Counted from the first letter of the stretch, positions 17,150-30,167 are shown. The stretch: 64,000 nt of DNA from Alkalihalobacillus sp. TS-13 (GCF_019720915.1 NZ_JAHKSI010000001.1:2666001-2730000); one strand, 5' to 3'. Notes: generated by a model from the letters alone, not told the origin. Numbers and translations: made by a program.

Positions 17150-17215
17150 GACCCTATAAATGAAGAAAGAGCATAATTCACTACTTCAAAATTGCACCCT
17201 TAAATGGAATAAGAA
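17150..17215. repeat. Degenerate GAATTGCGCCCTATAATGGAATAA element, copy 3
   Basis: GAAGAAAGAGCATAATTCAC then AAAATTGCACCCTTAAATGG, parallel to the copies near 10060 and 16300. Confidence 0.5.
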
Positions 17216-17305
17216 AAATGTGAAATATCTTCAGAGTAACCCGAGCTTCTTGAACTAATGCACAGTTAGTTTAGTAAAAACAACCTGAGTGACTCACCTT
17301 ACTAT

Positions 17306-17533
17306 TCATTCCTTATATTTGTTCTGCTTTCGCCACCCGTAGCGAGTCATGCCACGAGGTTTGTATACCGATAACGTTGTGACTACAAGCAACACCACTA
17401 TTCCGCCAACAGCGGGAACAACAAGTGACATTCTTACCCCGCGTAAATTAGAACTAGATAATATCGTCTCTGCATCCGTTAAACGATACTGTAGATTTTT
17501 TGAACAGGAAACTTTCATGATAAGAAATTCCAA
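17306..17533 (-). pseudogene. Probable C-terminal remnant of a small membrane protein
   Basis: The frame has one hydrophobic helix (MSLVVPAVGGIVVLLVVTTL) followed by SVYKPRGMTRYGWRKQNKY. That tail resembles the end of DUF2269-type or similar membrane proteins, but I am not sure of the family. There is no ribosome binding site and the sequence before the helix looks unrelated. It lies just beyond the 3' end of ssrA, consistent with insertion-site debris. Confidence 0.3.
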
Positions 17534-17670
17534 TTCTTCTGAGAATTCTTTTATATTTAAATTGCGAATTTTCGAGGTTCACATTTTATATTTTGAAGTA
17601 TAAAATTGCCCAAAATTATTGAAGCATAAGCTAGCCAATTCGGCAAACTTATGCTTCAGTTCACAAATAA

Positions 17671-17698
17671 AAAAACCACCATAAGTTATGTATGGTGG
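17671..17698 (-). terminator. Terminator of ssrA
   Basis: On the minus strand CCACCATACATAACTTATGGTGG is followed by TTTTTTT. The left arm begins within the tmRNA acceptor end. Confidence 0.85.
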
Positions 17699-18052
17699 AG
17701 ACGGTGGGAATCGAACCCACGTCCAGAAATATCGGCACTTAAGCTTCTACGAGCGTAGTCGATATATTGGCATTTCGCCAGCACTTCAGCCTATCGACAG
17801 GCATCCGTGTGGCTAGCCTGGTTGGTCTCTTCCTTCATCCTCAGGCGGTGGAATCCGGCGTAGCCCACTTAAGTTGAGTCCCTTACCCTAGCACATGGGC
17901 GATGCAGGGAGGAACCGCAAAGCTACTGTTACGCAGCTACTGCGAAGTTGTTGTTTTCTTTGCCAGTTATAGGCGTTGGCGTTTTTACGAGGCCGACCCC
18001 CTCGGCTCGCAACTTAAGCTCGACCTATCCCTGTCGAATCCGTAACGTCCCC
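17693..18052 (-). ncRNA. ssrA: Transfer-messenger RNA (tmRNA)
   Basis: A 360-nt RNA that rescues stalled ribosomes with SmpB. The 5' end is GGGGACGTTACGGATTCGAC (from 18052) and the 3' end GGGTTCGATTCCCACCGTCT followed by CCACCA, so CCA is encoded. The tag reading frame (about 17930-17970) gives GKENNNFAVAA then TAA, so tagged proteins end in (A)GKENNNFAVAA. smpB and rnr lie just upstream on the same strand, the standard trans-translation neighbourhood in Bacilli. Its 3' end borders the accessory region. Confidence 0.97.
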
Positions 18053-18304
18053 ATATAAATGAGAGTTACTGAAGTTGCTTTTTGTGTATAATAAAACGTT
18101 CGAAAAATTGACGAATTAGAAACAAGAAGTTCCAGGCACGACGGTTTTGAGAACCACAGCGTATTTTGAGATACGTGAGGATCGGAAAAACCGTGTAACA
18201 CAGAAATTCGCCGTTTATCATTTGGTGATATTTCGAACTTCATCTATTAACTGGCGACAACTTTTATTATAACATATCGAACGTACGTTGTTAATGGAAA
18301 TAGA

Positions 18305-18772
18305 TTACATCTTCTGACGTTCACGGAAAGCTTTCTCGATTTCGCGTTTAGCGGTCTTGCGTTTCAAGTCTTCACGCTTATCGTACTTCTTCTTCCCTTT
18401 TCCGACTCCGAGCAAAAGCTTCGCAAAACCGTTTTTGATGTAAAGCTTCAACGGTACAAGCGCATACCCGGATTCTTTCGAAACACCGATCAGTTTACTG
18501 ATTTCTTTTTTGTGTAAAAGCAGTTTGCGTGTTCGCAAGGGATCATGGTTATAGCGGTTTCCTTGTTCATAATGGCTGATATGCATGTTATGAAGGAAAA
18601 CCTCACCGTTCTGAACACGTGCGAAAGAATCTTTCAAGTTGACTCTTCTTGCACGGATCGCTTTGATTTCTGTTCCTTGCAGGACGATTCCAGCTTCAAA
18701 CGTATCTTCGATGGTATAATCGTGTCTTGCTTTTTTGTTTTGTGCGATCAAAATTCCTTCATGACGTGCCAT
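18305..18772 (-). CDS. smpB: SsrA-binding protein SmpB
   Basis: A 155-residue partner of tmRNA, placing it in the ribosomal A site during trans-translation. The sequence runs from [19 protein letters not shown] through [19 protein letters not shown] to the basic C-terminal tail [18 protein letters not shown], which occupies the mRNA path. Length is normal. The ATG at 18772, after AAAGGGGAAAC, gives the canonical N-terminus; an upstream GTG/ATG extension is not needed. It lies between rnr and ssrA. About 250 bp of non-coding sequence before ssrA probably holds the ssrA promoter. Confidence 0.96.
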   Translation of the reverse strand: MARHEGILIAQNKKARHDYTIEDTFEAGIVLQGTEIKAIRARRVNLKDSFARVQNGEVFLHNMHISHYEQGNRYNHDPLRTRKLLLHKKEISKLIGVSKESGYALVPLKLYIKNGFAKLLLGVGKGKKKYDKREDLKRKTAKREIEKAFRERQKM

Positions 18773-18857
18773 AACTTCGTTTCCCCTTTCAAACTGCATG
18801 ATACATTTTAACAACTTTGGTCAAGGAAAGTCAAGAATGACGGCCTTTATAAAAGCA

Positions 18858-18886
18858 GAACCTCATCCAGCTTATGAATGAGGTTC
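18858..18886 (-). terminator. Hairpin between rnr and smpB
   Basis: GAACCTCATTCATAAGCTGGATGAGGTTC on the minus strand (arms GAACCTCAT/ATGAGGTTC, with few T residues after). It may be a weak terminator or a processing hairpin. Confidence 0.55.
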
Positions 18887-18893
18887 GACTTGA

Positions 18894-21203
18894 TTATCGG
18901 CGCTTCTTCTTTTTTCCTTTTTTCTTTTTCGAGACATCCTTATAAAAAGGTTTGTTGCCTTTCTTTTTACGAGATCCGCCGCCGTTTTGCCCTTTGTCAT
19001 TCCTCTTTTTCTCTTTTGTAGGGCTCTTCCCGCCGCTCGATATCACCCGAGCACGATCCCGGCGTTTCCTTTGGGCCGGTGCTTTCATGCCGACGATTTC
19101 GAAGTCGATCGCACGTTCTTCCACGTTGACAGCCAGCACGCGTATTTGAAGCTCATCACCGATACGGAACACTTTGCCTGTCCGTTCACCGATCATCGCA
19201 TATTGCTGTTCGTTGAAATGATAATAGTCATCTGTCAGATAGCTGACATGCACGAGACCTTCAATCGTGTTCGGTAATTCGATGAACAAGCCGAAGTTCG
19301 TTACGCCGCTGATGACACCTTCGAATTCCTCACCGATTTTATCCTGCATGAATTCCGCTTTTTTCAGATCATCGGTTTCACGTTCCGCATCGACCGCACG
19401 ACGTTCACGTTCGGAAGCATGCTGTGCGATTTCAGGAAGCTGCTCTTTCCAGTGACTGACTGTTTTTCCGTCTGTCTTCCCTTCAATCAAATAAGTCCGG
19501 ATCAAACGATGGACGATCAAGTCAGGATAACGACGGATCGGCGATGTAAAGTGTGTATAGAATTCAGTGGACAATCCGTAGTGACCATGGTTTTCAGGTT
19601 CATATCGTGCTTGTTTCATCGAACGAAGCATAACTTTGCTGATTACGGCTTCTTCTGGTTCTCCCTGTACTTCCTCTAAAATCTTCTGAAGCGCACGCGG
19701 ATGGATGGAATTAGCAGAACCACGGACGACGTAGCCAAAGTTTGTGATGAACTCAAGGAAGTTTGTCAGCTTTTCCTCGTCTGGATCTTCGTGGATCCGA
19801 TACATAAAAGGCACGTTCATCCAATGGAAGTGTTCCGCAACTGTTTCGTTAGCTGCAAGCATGAATTCCTCAATCAGTTTTTCAGCGACCGTCCGGTCAC
19901 GAAGGACAACATCGACAGGCTTCGATTCTTCATCTACAAGTACACGCGCTTCACTGAAGTCGAAGTCGATGGCACCGCGGTCAAAACGCTTTCTACGCAG
20001 GATATCTGCAAGTTCACCCATTAGATCGAAAAATGGCACAAGCTCTTTATAGCGTTCTAAAACTTCGTCGTCCTCACGCAATAGGATTTTACGAACATCT
20101 GTATACGTCATTCGTTCATTCGTGCGGATCACACTCTGGAAGATTTCATGATTGACGACTTCCCCGTTCGGTGTGATTTCCATTTCACACGATAAGGTGA
20201 GACGGTCGACCTTCGGATTCAAACTGCAAATTCCATTGGAAAGACGATGCGGAATCATCGGAATCACACGGTCAACCAGATAAATGGATGTTCCACGCTC
20301 AATTGCTTCCTGATCGATTGCCGAACCTTCTGTCACATAATGACTGACATCCGCAATATGGACCCCGAGCTTGTAGTTTCCGTTGTCGAGTTTGATCACA
20401 TTGACGGCGTCATCGAGGTCTTTCGCATCTGCACCATCAATCGTAACGATGATTTCATCGCGTAGATCCCGGCGGTCAGTAAGATCGGCTACATCGATTT
20501 CGTCAGGGACGGAGTTTGCGTGTTCCAATGCTTCGTTGGGGAAATCCCTTGGAAGGCCGTGTTTATAAATGATTGACAGGATATCAACACCAGGGTCATT
20601 TTTATGCCCTAAAATCTCAATGATTTCACCTGTCGCACTTGATCGTCCCTCTGGATAGCTTGTTATTTTTACAAGGACCTTATGGCCATCTACAGCATTG
20701 TTGATTGCCTCTTTCGGAATGAAGATGTCATTCGGAATCCTCTTGTCATCCGCTTCGACAAATCCGAAACTTTTACTATCGATGAACGTCCCGACCACCT
20801 CGGTTACGCCGCGTTCAATGATCCGGATGACTGTCCCTTCAGGTTTTGAATCTCCTGGACGGGAAGAGATTCTCACGAGGACGGTATCCCCGCTCATCGC
20901 TCCGTTTAACTCGGATGGCGGAATAAAGACATCCTTTTCACCCTTTTGTTCAGGAAGCAGGAAGGCGAACCCTTTCGCGTGTCCCTGCAGCTTTCCTTTT
21001 ATCAGGTTCATCCGCTCTGGCACACCATAACGGTTGCTTCTGGTACGGACGATATCCCCTTTTTCCTCCATCTCATTCAATGTAACTACAAGTTCTTTAA
21101 AATCCTCCGCATCTTCCAGATTGAGCTCTTGCTCAAGTTCTTGGACAGTCAGCGGTTTATAAGCTTCTTCTTTCATAAATGCTAAAATTCTTTCTCGATC
21201 CAT
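18894..21203 (-). CDS. rnr: Ribonuclease R
   Basis: A 769-residue processive 3'-5' exoribonuclease of the RNB family, degrading structured RNA and, with tmRNA, non-stop mRNA. Domains in order: N-terminal helical/HTH region, cold-shock domains ([20 protein letters not shown] at about 75), the RNB catalytic domain (HIADVSHYV and [15 protein letters not shown] with the metal-binding Asp cluster, about 250-580), the S1 domain ([18 protein letters not shown]), and a very Lys/Arg-rich tail ending [19 protein letters not shown] precedes the ATG. Gene order secG-esterase-rnr-smpB-ssrA is as in B. subtilis. Confidence 0.96.
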   Translation of the reverse strand: MDRERILAFMKEEAYKPLTVQELEQELNLEDAEDFKELVVTLNEMEEKGDIVRTRSNRYGVPERMNLIKGKLQGHAKGFAFLLPEQKGEKDVFIPPSELNGAMSGDTVLVRISSRPGDSKPEGTVIRIIERGVTEVVGTFIDSKSFGFVEADDKRIPNDIFIPKEAINNAVDGHKVLVKITSYPEGRSSATGEIIEILGHKNDPGVDILSIIYKHGLPRDFPNEALEHANSVPDEIDVADLTDRRDLRDEIIVTIDGADAKDLDDAVNVIKLDNGNYKLGVHIADVSHYVTEGSAIDQEAIERGTSIYLVDRVIPMIPHRLSNGICSLNPKVDRLTLSCEMEITPNGEVVNHEIFQSVIRTNERMTYTDVRKILLREDDEVLERYKELVPFFDLMGELADILRRKRFDRGAIDFDFSEARVLVDEESKPVDVVLRDRTVAEKLIEEFMLAANETVAEHFHWMNVPFMYRIHEDPDEEKLTNFLEFITNFGYVVRGSANSIHPRALQKILEEVQGEPEEAVISKVMLRSMKQARYEPENHGHYGLSTEFYTHFTSPIRRYPDLIVHRLIRTYLIEGKTDGKTVSHWKEQLPEIAQHASERERRAVDAERETDDLKKAEFMQDKIGEEFEGVISGVTNFGLFIELPNTIEGLVHVSYLTDDYYHFNEQQYAMIGERTGKVFRIGDELQIRVLAVNVEERAIDFEIVGMKAPAQRKRRDRARVISSGGKSPTKEKKRNDKGQNGGGSRKKKGNKPFYKDVSKKKKGKKKKRR

Positions 21204-21266
21204 TTGCTTCTTTCCCTCCTTCGATGTGAGCTGTGTGTTTTAACATTATAGGACCTTTTATAAGAC

Positions 21267-22013
21267 TTATTTCGACCATTCCAGACTGTTGAGGAAATTG
21301 AGAACATCCTCATGAAGTTGTTCTTTTTCCTTGTCGAGTGTGATGACATGGCCGGATTCCTCGTACCATTTCAAGTCTTTTTGATCAGATTCAATGAAAT
21401 CATAGATAATATTGGCACTGTCCGTATTGATCATCTCATCATGTCTCGCCTGTGCCACGAATGTTGGTGTGTAAACCATATCAATGTTATCCCGGACATC
21501 GGCAATCAATTCTTGGAGAGCTTTAAGGGTATTCATCGGTGTCTTTTTGAATTCTTCCATCTCTTTTTCAATCTGATCTTCCGACTTCCCCTCATATTTT
21601 TTGTATTCTTTTGCGTAATCAAGCACGCCTTGATACATGATTTCTTCGCTTTTTATATACATGGGTGCACACATTGGTACGATTCCCTTGACCGTAGATG
21701 TGTAGCCGAGTTTCAGTGAAAAAACTCCGCCAAGCGACAGCCCTGCAACTGCAATCTCTTCAAATCCTTTTTCCTTCAGTTCGTTGTAGGCTTCCTTGAC
21801 GTCTTCCCACCAATCATCCGGACCAGTGTGGACGAGTTCCTCCGGTGGGACGCCGTGTCCTTTGTATTGAGGGGCCAGGCAGGAATAGCCTTCTTTTTGC
21901 AAATAACGTCCGAGCATACGCACATCTGCTGAATTTCCTGTAAAACCATGCAGCAGCAAGACTCCACGGTCTCCCCCTTCAAAGAAAAATGGTTTTGGTG
22001 AAACGATTTTCAT
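21267..22013 (-). CDS. Carboxylesterase, Est30/YvaK type
   Basis: A 248-residue alpha/beta hydrolase that hydrolyses short to medium acyl esters in the cytoplasm. The oxyanion-loop motif is LLLHGFTG, the nucleophile elbow AGLSLGG (Ser about 94), the acid lies in ARHDEMI, and the catalytic His in ESGHVIT. The cap region ([20 protein letters not shown]) is charged. It overlaps the upstream hydrolase gene by four bases (ATGA), so the two are translationally coupled. Its position before rnr matches yvaK in B. subtilis. Confidence 0.92.
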   Translation of the reverse strand: MKIVSPKPFFFEGGDRGVLLLHGFTGNSADVRMLGRYLQKEGYSCLAPQYKGHGVPPEELVHTGPDDWWEDVKEAYNELKEKGFEEIAVAGLSLGGVFSLKLGYTSTVKGIVPMCAPMYIKSEEIMYQGVLDYAKEYKKYEGKSEDQIEKEMEEFKKTPMNTLKALQELIADVRDNIDMVYTPTFVAQARHDEMINTDSANIIYDFIESDQKDLKWYEESGHVITLDKEKEQLHEDVLNFLNSLEWSK

Positions 22014-22735
22014 GATGTTACCTCTCCTTTTGCTTCATCTCTTTCTGTGTTTGTAAGAAATCGATAGACGTGACGAATGACGTCTTCCTGCTCAATATCA
22101 TGGCAGATGATATGTTTCGATTGCGGTAAGTATATGATTTCTTTATTTTTACTGCGAATGGTGTTGTAAATATATTTAGCACTCTTTTTCGGGACCACAC
22201 CGTCACACTCCCCCTGGATGATCAGTGTAGGGGTATTGACTTTTTTTAAGTATGGACGCAAGGAACGGATCAGACTTCGAAATTGAAAGGTCATCGATAA
22301 TGGAGTCCCTCTGAACTTCCGGACATATCGCTGAAACATTTCGTTTTCCTTGAGATTGCCTTTGAAAAGATCCTGCAGCATATGCTTGATGTCCTGAGCT
22401 AAGTGTGAGGGGCTAACGTAATGAGCCGCCGCACTTAACAGGACCAGCCGATCGATTTTATTTGAAGCGGCCAAGTATCCAGCGATAATCCCGCCCATTG
22501 AAAAACCAACTACATAGATTTTGTCACATGTCTTTTGCAGCTCACGGAGTTTTTCTTCTGCTGTCTGGATCCAGTCTTGATACGTGACACGTTCCATTCT
22601 TCCATTATCCGTATCATGTCCCGGAAAAGTCGGTGAAACGACAAGCCAATCGGTATTTTCTTTTAAAAAATGGACGAGCGGCTCAACCTCATAAGGACTT
22701 CCGGTAAAACCGTGCAGACAAAGACAACCAATCAT
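22010..22735 (-). CDS. Second alpha/beta hydrolase, tandem to the esterase
   Basis: 241 residues with the same fold: [13 protein letters not shown], nucleophile VGFSMGG (Ser about 97), acid in IQGECDGVV, and His in QSKHIICHD. It is similar to, but clearly diverged from, the downstream Est30-like enzyme, so it is an old duplication or a second recruit. The family includes carboxylesterases and monoacylglycerol lipases; the substrate is unknown. The stop overlaps the next start by four bases. The gene begins the operon after the secG gap. Confidence 0.88.
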   Translation of the reverse strand: MIGCLCLHGFTGSPYEVEPLVHFLKENTDWLVVSPTFPGHDTDNGRMERVTYQDWIQTAEEKLRELQKTCDKIYVVGFSMGGIIAGYLAASNKIDRLVLLSAAAHYVSPSHLAQDIKHMLQDLFKGNLKENEMFQRYVRKFRGTPLSMTFQFRSLIRSLRPYLKKVNTPTLIIQGECDGVVPKKSAKYIYNTIRSKNKEIIYLPQSKHIICHDIEQEDVIRHVYRFLTNTERDEAKGEVTS

Positions 22736-22837
22736 GCTTGTGCTCCTTCATATCTTTCTTATAGTTTGCCCCTTGAAAGAATCATTAAAACGTATGTAAC
22801 GGAATCCGATGGAATAAAATGTCCCAAAGATTTTTTA

Positions 22838-23045
22838 TACGGACACTTGAGTTGTGTTTTGGGGCTAGACTTGTCTTATGAACCCTTCATACGGACACTT
22901 CAGCCGTGTTTTGGGGCCAGACTTGTCTTATGAACCCTCCATACGGACACTTCAGCCGTGTTTTGGGGCCAGACTTGTCTTATGAACCCTCCATACGGAC
23001 ACTTCAGCCACGTCTTGGGGCTAGACTTGTCTTATGAATTTATTG
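22838..23045. repeat. Four tandem 52-bp units with ATACGGACACTTCAG motif
   Basis: Units begin at 22838, 22890, 22942 and 22994, each exactly 52 bp, reading TACGGACACTTCAGCC then GTGTTTTGGGGCCAGACTTG and TCTTATGAACCCTCCA. Copies differ at few positions. They fill the 380-bp gap between the hydrolase and secG. Reverse-complemented, the unit aligns with the 52-bp unit at 55981-56125 (TGTCCGTATGRAGSGTTCAT). A T-rich stretch near 23080 precedes the secG stop. Confidence 0.9.
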
Positions 23046-23115
23046 TTCACAGCCTTATTTTTCTCATACAAAAAATAAAACAGCAAGCTTTTACACTTGC
23101 TGTTCTAGCGACAAA

Positions 23116-23346
23116 TTAATATACGTATGCTAACAAAATCGTAAGAACAAAGAATAATACCGCGAGTACGATCGTCAACTTTTGGAACACAGCATCGATA
23201 CCGCGAGCTTTTTGCTTACCGAAAAGCTGCTCTGCTCCACCAGTGATCGCACCGGATAATCCAGCACTCTTACCAGACTGAAGTAATACGACAGTTATAA
23301 TTGCAAGCGCATCAATAATCAATAAAACCATTAAGAATGTTTCCAA
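23116..23346 (-). CDS. secG: Protein-export membrane protein SecG
   Basis: A 76-residue subunit of the SecYEG translocon. Two membrane helices flank the highly conserved loop [20 protein letters not shown] and [12 protein letters not shown] choose the TTG at 23346 ([11 protein letters not shown]...), eight bases after GGAGG. This gives exactly the length of B. subtilis SecG, while the longer frame to 23367 adds polar residues. It heads the block that leads to rnr-smpB-ssrA, but a long repeat array now separates it from the hydrolases. Confidence 0.94.
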   Translation of the reverse strand: METFLMVLLIIDALAIITVVLLQSGKSAGLSGAITGGAEQLFGKQKARGIDAVFQKLTIVLAVLFFVLTILLAYVY

Positions 23347-23437
23347 TTCATCCACCTCCAACGACACAATCCAGTACTATAAATGTATCATAACGAAGAT
23401 GGAAAATTCAACAAAAATTGCGAAGGAAGATTAGGTC

Positions 23438-23546
23438 GGTGCCAGGCACCGTTTCGGATCCCTTGAGGCACAAGGACTTTCATTTGGTGCCAGGCACCGT
23501 TTCGAATCCCTTGAGGCACAAGGACTTTCATTTGGTGCCAGGTACG
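23438..23546. repeat. Palindrome array GGTGCCAGGCACC, 48-bp period, three copies
   Basis: Palindromes begin at 23438, 23486 and 23534 (the last degenerate, GGTGCCAGGTAC). The intervening sequence CGTTTCGGATCCCTTGAGG is nearly identical in the two full units. It lies between the convergent ends/starts of secG and uvsE. Confidence 0.9.
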
Positions 23547-23584
23547 CTTATGGCACGCTTATTTGGCTCGCTTATTTGGCTCGC

Positions 23585-24550
23585 TTATTTGATGTGGAAG
23601 CTTGCGCCGTCGATGATATCTATGTTGTTGTAGTGCTTGAGATCTTCCATGAGTTTAAAGAGGGCTTCGTCTTTTTTCTTCGCTTCGATCATGCAGTCGA
23701 TTTGATCGACACTGCCTTTGATTTCGTTGAGGAAATCCATGAACATCTCGGCATCAACATAATCATTATGGGCTCTGAATTGTTTTTCGTTCTTTGGGCT
23801 GGAAATGTGCATTTTGATTGGCAGCCGTGAAATTGACCAGGTGTTTACAATTCTTTCCCACTCTTCCTCCCAATGTTTGTTTTCATGATGCGCCAGGTGA
23901 TGATGATAATCGAATACGAGCGGAACACCTAACTTTTCGCATAGGTACAGAGTATCGTTCAAATGAAACGATTTATCGTCATTTTCTAATATGATCATCT
24001 CCTGAATGGAGTTCGGTACGAGCATCCAGTTTTGAATGAATCGTTCAAGGGCAAGCTCTCGATCACCATATACACCTCCGACATGAAGAACACATCGATG
24101 TCTCGGAAGAATCCCCATTCCCTCTAGAAGTCTCTTGTGCAGCTTCAAGGTTTTCACAGTCATTTTAAGGACATCTTTTTTCGGTGAATTGATCAATACA
24201 AAATGATCAGGGTGAAAATCCACTCGCATTTCTTTTTTCGCTACAAATTTCCCGACTTCTTCAAGATGTTCTTCAATAGCCCTCATGTAATCCCAATCCG
24301 GAAGCTCCTCGAATGTAGCTAGAGGCACTAACCTCGAGGTCATCCGGTAAAACTTGATATCATGGGCGGCATTGTGCCTGAGGATCCTTAAAGTATTCTG
24401 GAGATTGGATCGCGCAATCCGTTCTAGCTTCAACATCGCAGCACTACGGTTTTCAATTTGCGAGAAATTTTTAATGGTCATGGTCTGAGATGGGGATGCA
24501 TTCTTTACTTTCAGGCTCATCGCGACATAACCTAGACGAACAAATGTCAT
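23585..24550 (-). CDS. uvsE: UV DNA damage endonuclease
   Basis: A 321-residue TIM-barrel endonuclease of the UVDE family, which nicks DNA 5' to UV photoproducts and starts an alternative excision repair. The start MTFVRLGYVAMSL is the family signature. Metal-binding residues are visible in RVDFHPDHF, VLHVGG, MIILENDD, LVFDYHHH and KMHISSP. Length is normal. GGAGGAACATTCAG precedes the ATG. Homologues are mostly found in spore formers and a few others. It is monocistronic and flanked by palindrome arrays. Confidence 0.94.
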   Translation of the reverse strand: MTFVRLGYVAMSLKVKNASPSQTMTIKNFSQIENRSAAMLKLERIARSNLQNTLRILRHNAAHDIKFYRMTSRLVPLATFEELPDWDYMRAIEEHLEEVGKFVAKKEMRVDFHPDHFVLINSPKKDVLKMTVKTLKLHKRLLEGMGILPRHRCVLHVGGVYGDRELALERFIQNWMLVPNSIQEMIILENDDKSFHLNDTLYLCEKLGVPLVFDYHHHLAHHENKHWEEEWERIVNTWSISRLPIKMHISSPKNEKQFRAHNDYVDAEMFMDFLNEIKGSVDQIDCMIEAKKKDEALFKLMEDLKHYNNIDIIDGASFHIK

Positions 24551-24666
24551 CTGAATGTTCCTCCGTTCAATCGGTTACATGTAGTATGTCAAAAGGCTTG
24601 GTAAATGATGAGTAACATATTTTCACTTTGCGACAAGCATATTAAAATCATGGAGGTGTTTATGCG

Positions 24667-24840
24667 ATGCGAAGAAAAGACCTAAATCGCGAGAAAGAGC
24701 TTCCAACTGCAACTAATATGAACCCAGGATTCACGGTTCAAAGTGATGCTTTCCAACCACTAGACCTTCTCATTGAACAAGCCGACAATGGGATGGAACT
24801 AGAGCGTAGTGACGTTCACGCAGACAACGAAGACATGTAG
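24667..24840 (+). CDS. Small hypothetical protein, 57 residues
   Basis: MRRKDLNREKELPTATNMNP at the start, then a short hydrophobic stretch (AFQPLDLLIEQ) and an acidic end. GGAGGTGTTTATGCG precedes the ATG at 24667; an ATG five bases earlier hits a stop after seven codons. I do not recognise the family. The clear ribosome binding site and sensible composition support a real gene, possibly a small sporulation-type protein, though this is a guess. Confidence 0.55.
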   Translation: MRRKDLNREKELPTATNMNPGFTVQSDAFQPLDLLIEQADNGMELERSDVHADNEDM

Positions 24841-24859
24841 TTACGCTTCGATGCTGCTC

Positions 24860-24968
24860 GGTGCCAGGCACCATTTCAAACCCGTTGCGGCACAAGGGAT
24901 CCATTTTGGTGCCTGGCACCTTCCGAGAACCCTTGGGAGAGTGAGACGAAATTGTCGTGCCTGACACG
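24860..24968. repeat. Palindrome array GGTGCC(A/T)GGCACC, 48-bp period, three copies
   Basis: Copies begin at 24860, 24908 and 24956 (the last CGTGCCTGACACG). The spacing is exactly 48 bp although the two spacers differ. It lies between the small ORF and the eno terminator. Confidence 0.88.
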
Positions 24969-24980
24969 CTTTTCAAAATA

Positions 24981-25027
24981 AAAAGAACTCCGAATGCCGT
25001 TGATGATGCGGCGTTCGGGGTTCTTTC
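24981..25027 (-). terminator. Terminator of the glycolytic operon after eno
   Basis: AAAGAACCCCGAACGCCG pairs with CGGCATTCGGAGTTCTTTTT on the minus strand. It is a strong hairpin with a T run. Confidence 0.9.
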
Positions 25028-25063
25028 ATTTAAAAACCAGAGTATTTGTTCTTTACTCTATAC

Positions 25064-26359
<1,296 letters not shown>

Positions 26360-26382
26360 TCATCTCCTTAGTTTATAATAGA

Positions 26383-28675
<2,293 letters not shown>

Positions 28676-28725
28676 TTAAGGACCACCTTTCATTTGTTTA
28701 AGTATGTTGTTCTACATTGTTGATT

Positions 28726-28975
28726 TCCGCGAAATTCATTCCCTTTCCGCCGGCGAAAGTTCTAAGCACGAAGGTTACAGGGACCTGTCAATGAAACCGG
28801 CTAAAAACGTTACGTCCTGTAACAATGCCGGTTCTCGTACATCCTGTACGTCGGAGAACCGTAAAAAACCGAGTAACGTTCACTGCCGATAAACGTCACG
28901 TCCTGTGACAACGGCAGTACTAGCACGTCCTATGCGTCGGAAATACGCCGGTTAACATTCGTTTCTTTTTTTGAA
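28726..28975. repeat. Composite element with nested hairpins between tpiA and pgk
   Basis: It starts with CGCGAAATTCATTCCCTTTC and holds three nested structures in a row. AACCGGC/GCCGGTT (28795-28833) encloses GTTAC-GTCCT-GTAAC. CGGTTCTC/GAGAACCG (28829-28861) encloses GTAC-ATCCT-GTAC. ACTGCCG/CGGCAGT (28882-28918) encloses GTCAC-GTCCT-GTGAC. A weaker fourth inner copy lies at 28923-28935. The stems change but stay complementary while the loop hardly changes. No coding frame spans it. Confidence 0.8.
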
Positions 28976-28982
28976 CTTCCCC

Positions 28983-30167
28983 TTACTTATCTTTTAACGC
29001 AGCAACGCCCGGTAAAACCTTCCCCTCCATAAACTCTAGAGAGGCACCTCCGCCGGTAGAGATGTGATCCATCGCATCTGCGAGATCGAATTTTTCGACT
29101 GCTGCTGCTGAATCACCACCGCCGATGACACTGTACGTATCTTTCGCGTCGGCTAACGCTTTCGCGATTGTCATCGTACCGTTCGCAAAGGCATCAAATT
29201 CGAATACACCCATAGGTCCATTCCATATTACAAGCTTCGAGCCTTCGATCACGGTTCTGTACTCATCACGAGTACCTGGTCCAATATCTAGTGCTTCCCA
29301 ATCTGATGGGATTTCATCAATCGAGACGACTTTCGTATTGGCATCTCTTGAAAAATCATCTGCAATGACGACATCTTTCGGAAGATACATTTTTACGCCT
29401 TTTTGCTCCGCTTTTTCCATGAATGACTTCGCCAGGTCGATTTTATCCTCTTCTAAAAGAGATTTCCCGACGTCATACCCGAGTGCTTTTACAAAAGTAT
29501 AAGCAAGGCCGCCGCCGATGATCAGGTTGTCCACTTTATCTAAAAGATTATCGATAACCCCGATCTTATCTTTAACTTTTGCGCCGCCAATTACGGCTGT
29601 AAATGGACGTTCTGGAGTTGAAAGTGCTTTTCCGAGAACATCAAGTTCTTTTTCCATTAAAAGTCCTGAAACCCCTGGAAGATGATGAGCGACACCTTCG
29701 GTTGATGCGTGCGCCCGGTGAGCCGCTCCAAATGCATCATTCACATACACGTCAGCCATGGCAGCGAACGCTTTCGCTAGCACTGGGTCGTTCTTTTCTT
29801 CACCAGGTTCAAAACGGACGTTTTCAATCAGTAAGACTTCTCCATTGTTCAGGTTTGAGATTGCTTGGTCGACTTCTTCACCATAAACTTGATCGGTTTT
29901 TGTAACGGTCCGGTTCAAAAGATCACTTAGACGTTTTGCGACAGGATCAAGACGTAACTCTTCAACGACTTGTCCCTTCGGACGTCCAAGGTGACTTGCT
30001 AGAATGACTTTTGCTCCGTTTTCTACTAAGTGTTGGATTGTCGGTAATGCCGCACGGATTCGAGTTTCGTCATTCACTTCTCCATCCTTCATCGGCACGT
30101 TGAAGTCAACGCGACAGAAAACTCTCTTCCCTTCAACGTTCACATCACGCAAAGACTGTTTTTGCAT
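28983..30167 (-). CDS. pgk: Phosphoglycerate kinase
   Basis: A 394-residue glycolytic kinase, transferring phosphate between 1,3-bisphosphoglycerate and ADP. Signature blocks are [62 protein letters not shown] and the nucleotide loop [14 protein letters not shown]. Length is typical for Bacillus. AAGGAGGCTTTTCCGTAA precedes the ATG. It is the third gene of the CggR-controlled operon, 188 bp after gapA, a gap that contains two hairpins. Confidence 0.98.
   Translation of the reverse strand: MQKQSLRDVNVEGKRVFCRVDFNVPMKDGEVNDETRIRAALPTIQHLVENGAKVILASHLGRPKGQVVEELRLDPVAKRLSDLLNRTVTKTDQVYGEEVDQAISNLNNGEVLLIENVRFEPGEEKNDPVLAKAFAAMADVYVNDAFGAAHRAHASTEGVAHHLPGVSGLLMEKELDVLGKALSTPERPFTAVIGGAKVKDKIGVIDNLLDKVDNLIIGGGLAYTFVKALGYDVGKSLLEEDKIDLAKSFMEKAEQKGVKMYLPKDVVIADDFSRDANTKVVSIDEIPSDWEALDIGPGTRDEYRTVIEGSKLVIWNGPMGVFEFDAFANGTMTIAKALADAKDTYSVIGGGDSAAAVEKFDLADAMDHISTGGGASLEFMEGKVLPGVAALKDK

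Noticed and set aside
17693-17720. tmRNA 3' end as an attachment site with a duplicated copy inside the accessory region
   Set aside because: I looked for the GGGTTCGATTCCCACC sequence elsewhere between 8 and 17.7 kb and did not find it; no integrase gene is present.
18025-18243. 72-residue ORF just upstream of ssrA
   Set aside because: It runs into the tmRNA 5' end, has no ribosome binding site, and its sequence shows no protein-like conservation pattern.
22838-23045. CRISPR array
   Set aside because: Whole 52-bp units are nearly identical, with no unique spacers, and there are no cas genes in the window.
23418-23633. ORF with repeated VPGTVS peptides
   Set aside because: It is the translation of the palindrome array at 23438-23546; no start signal.
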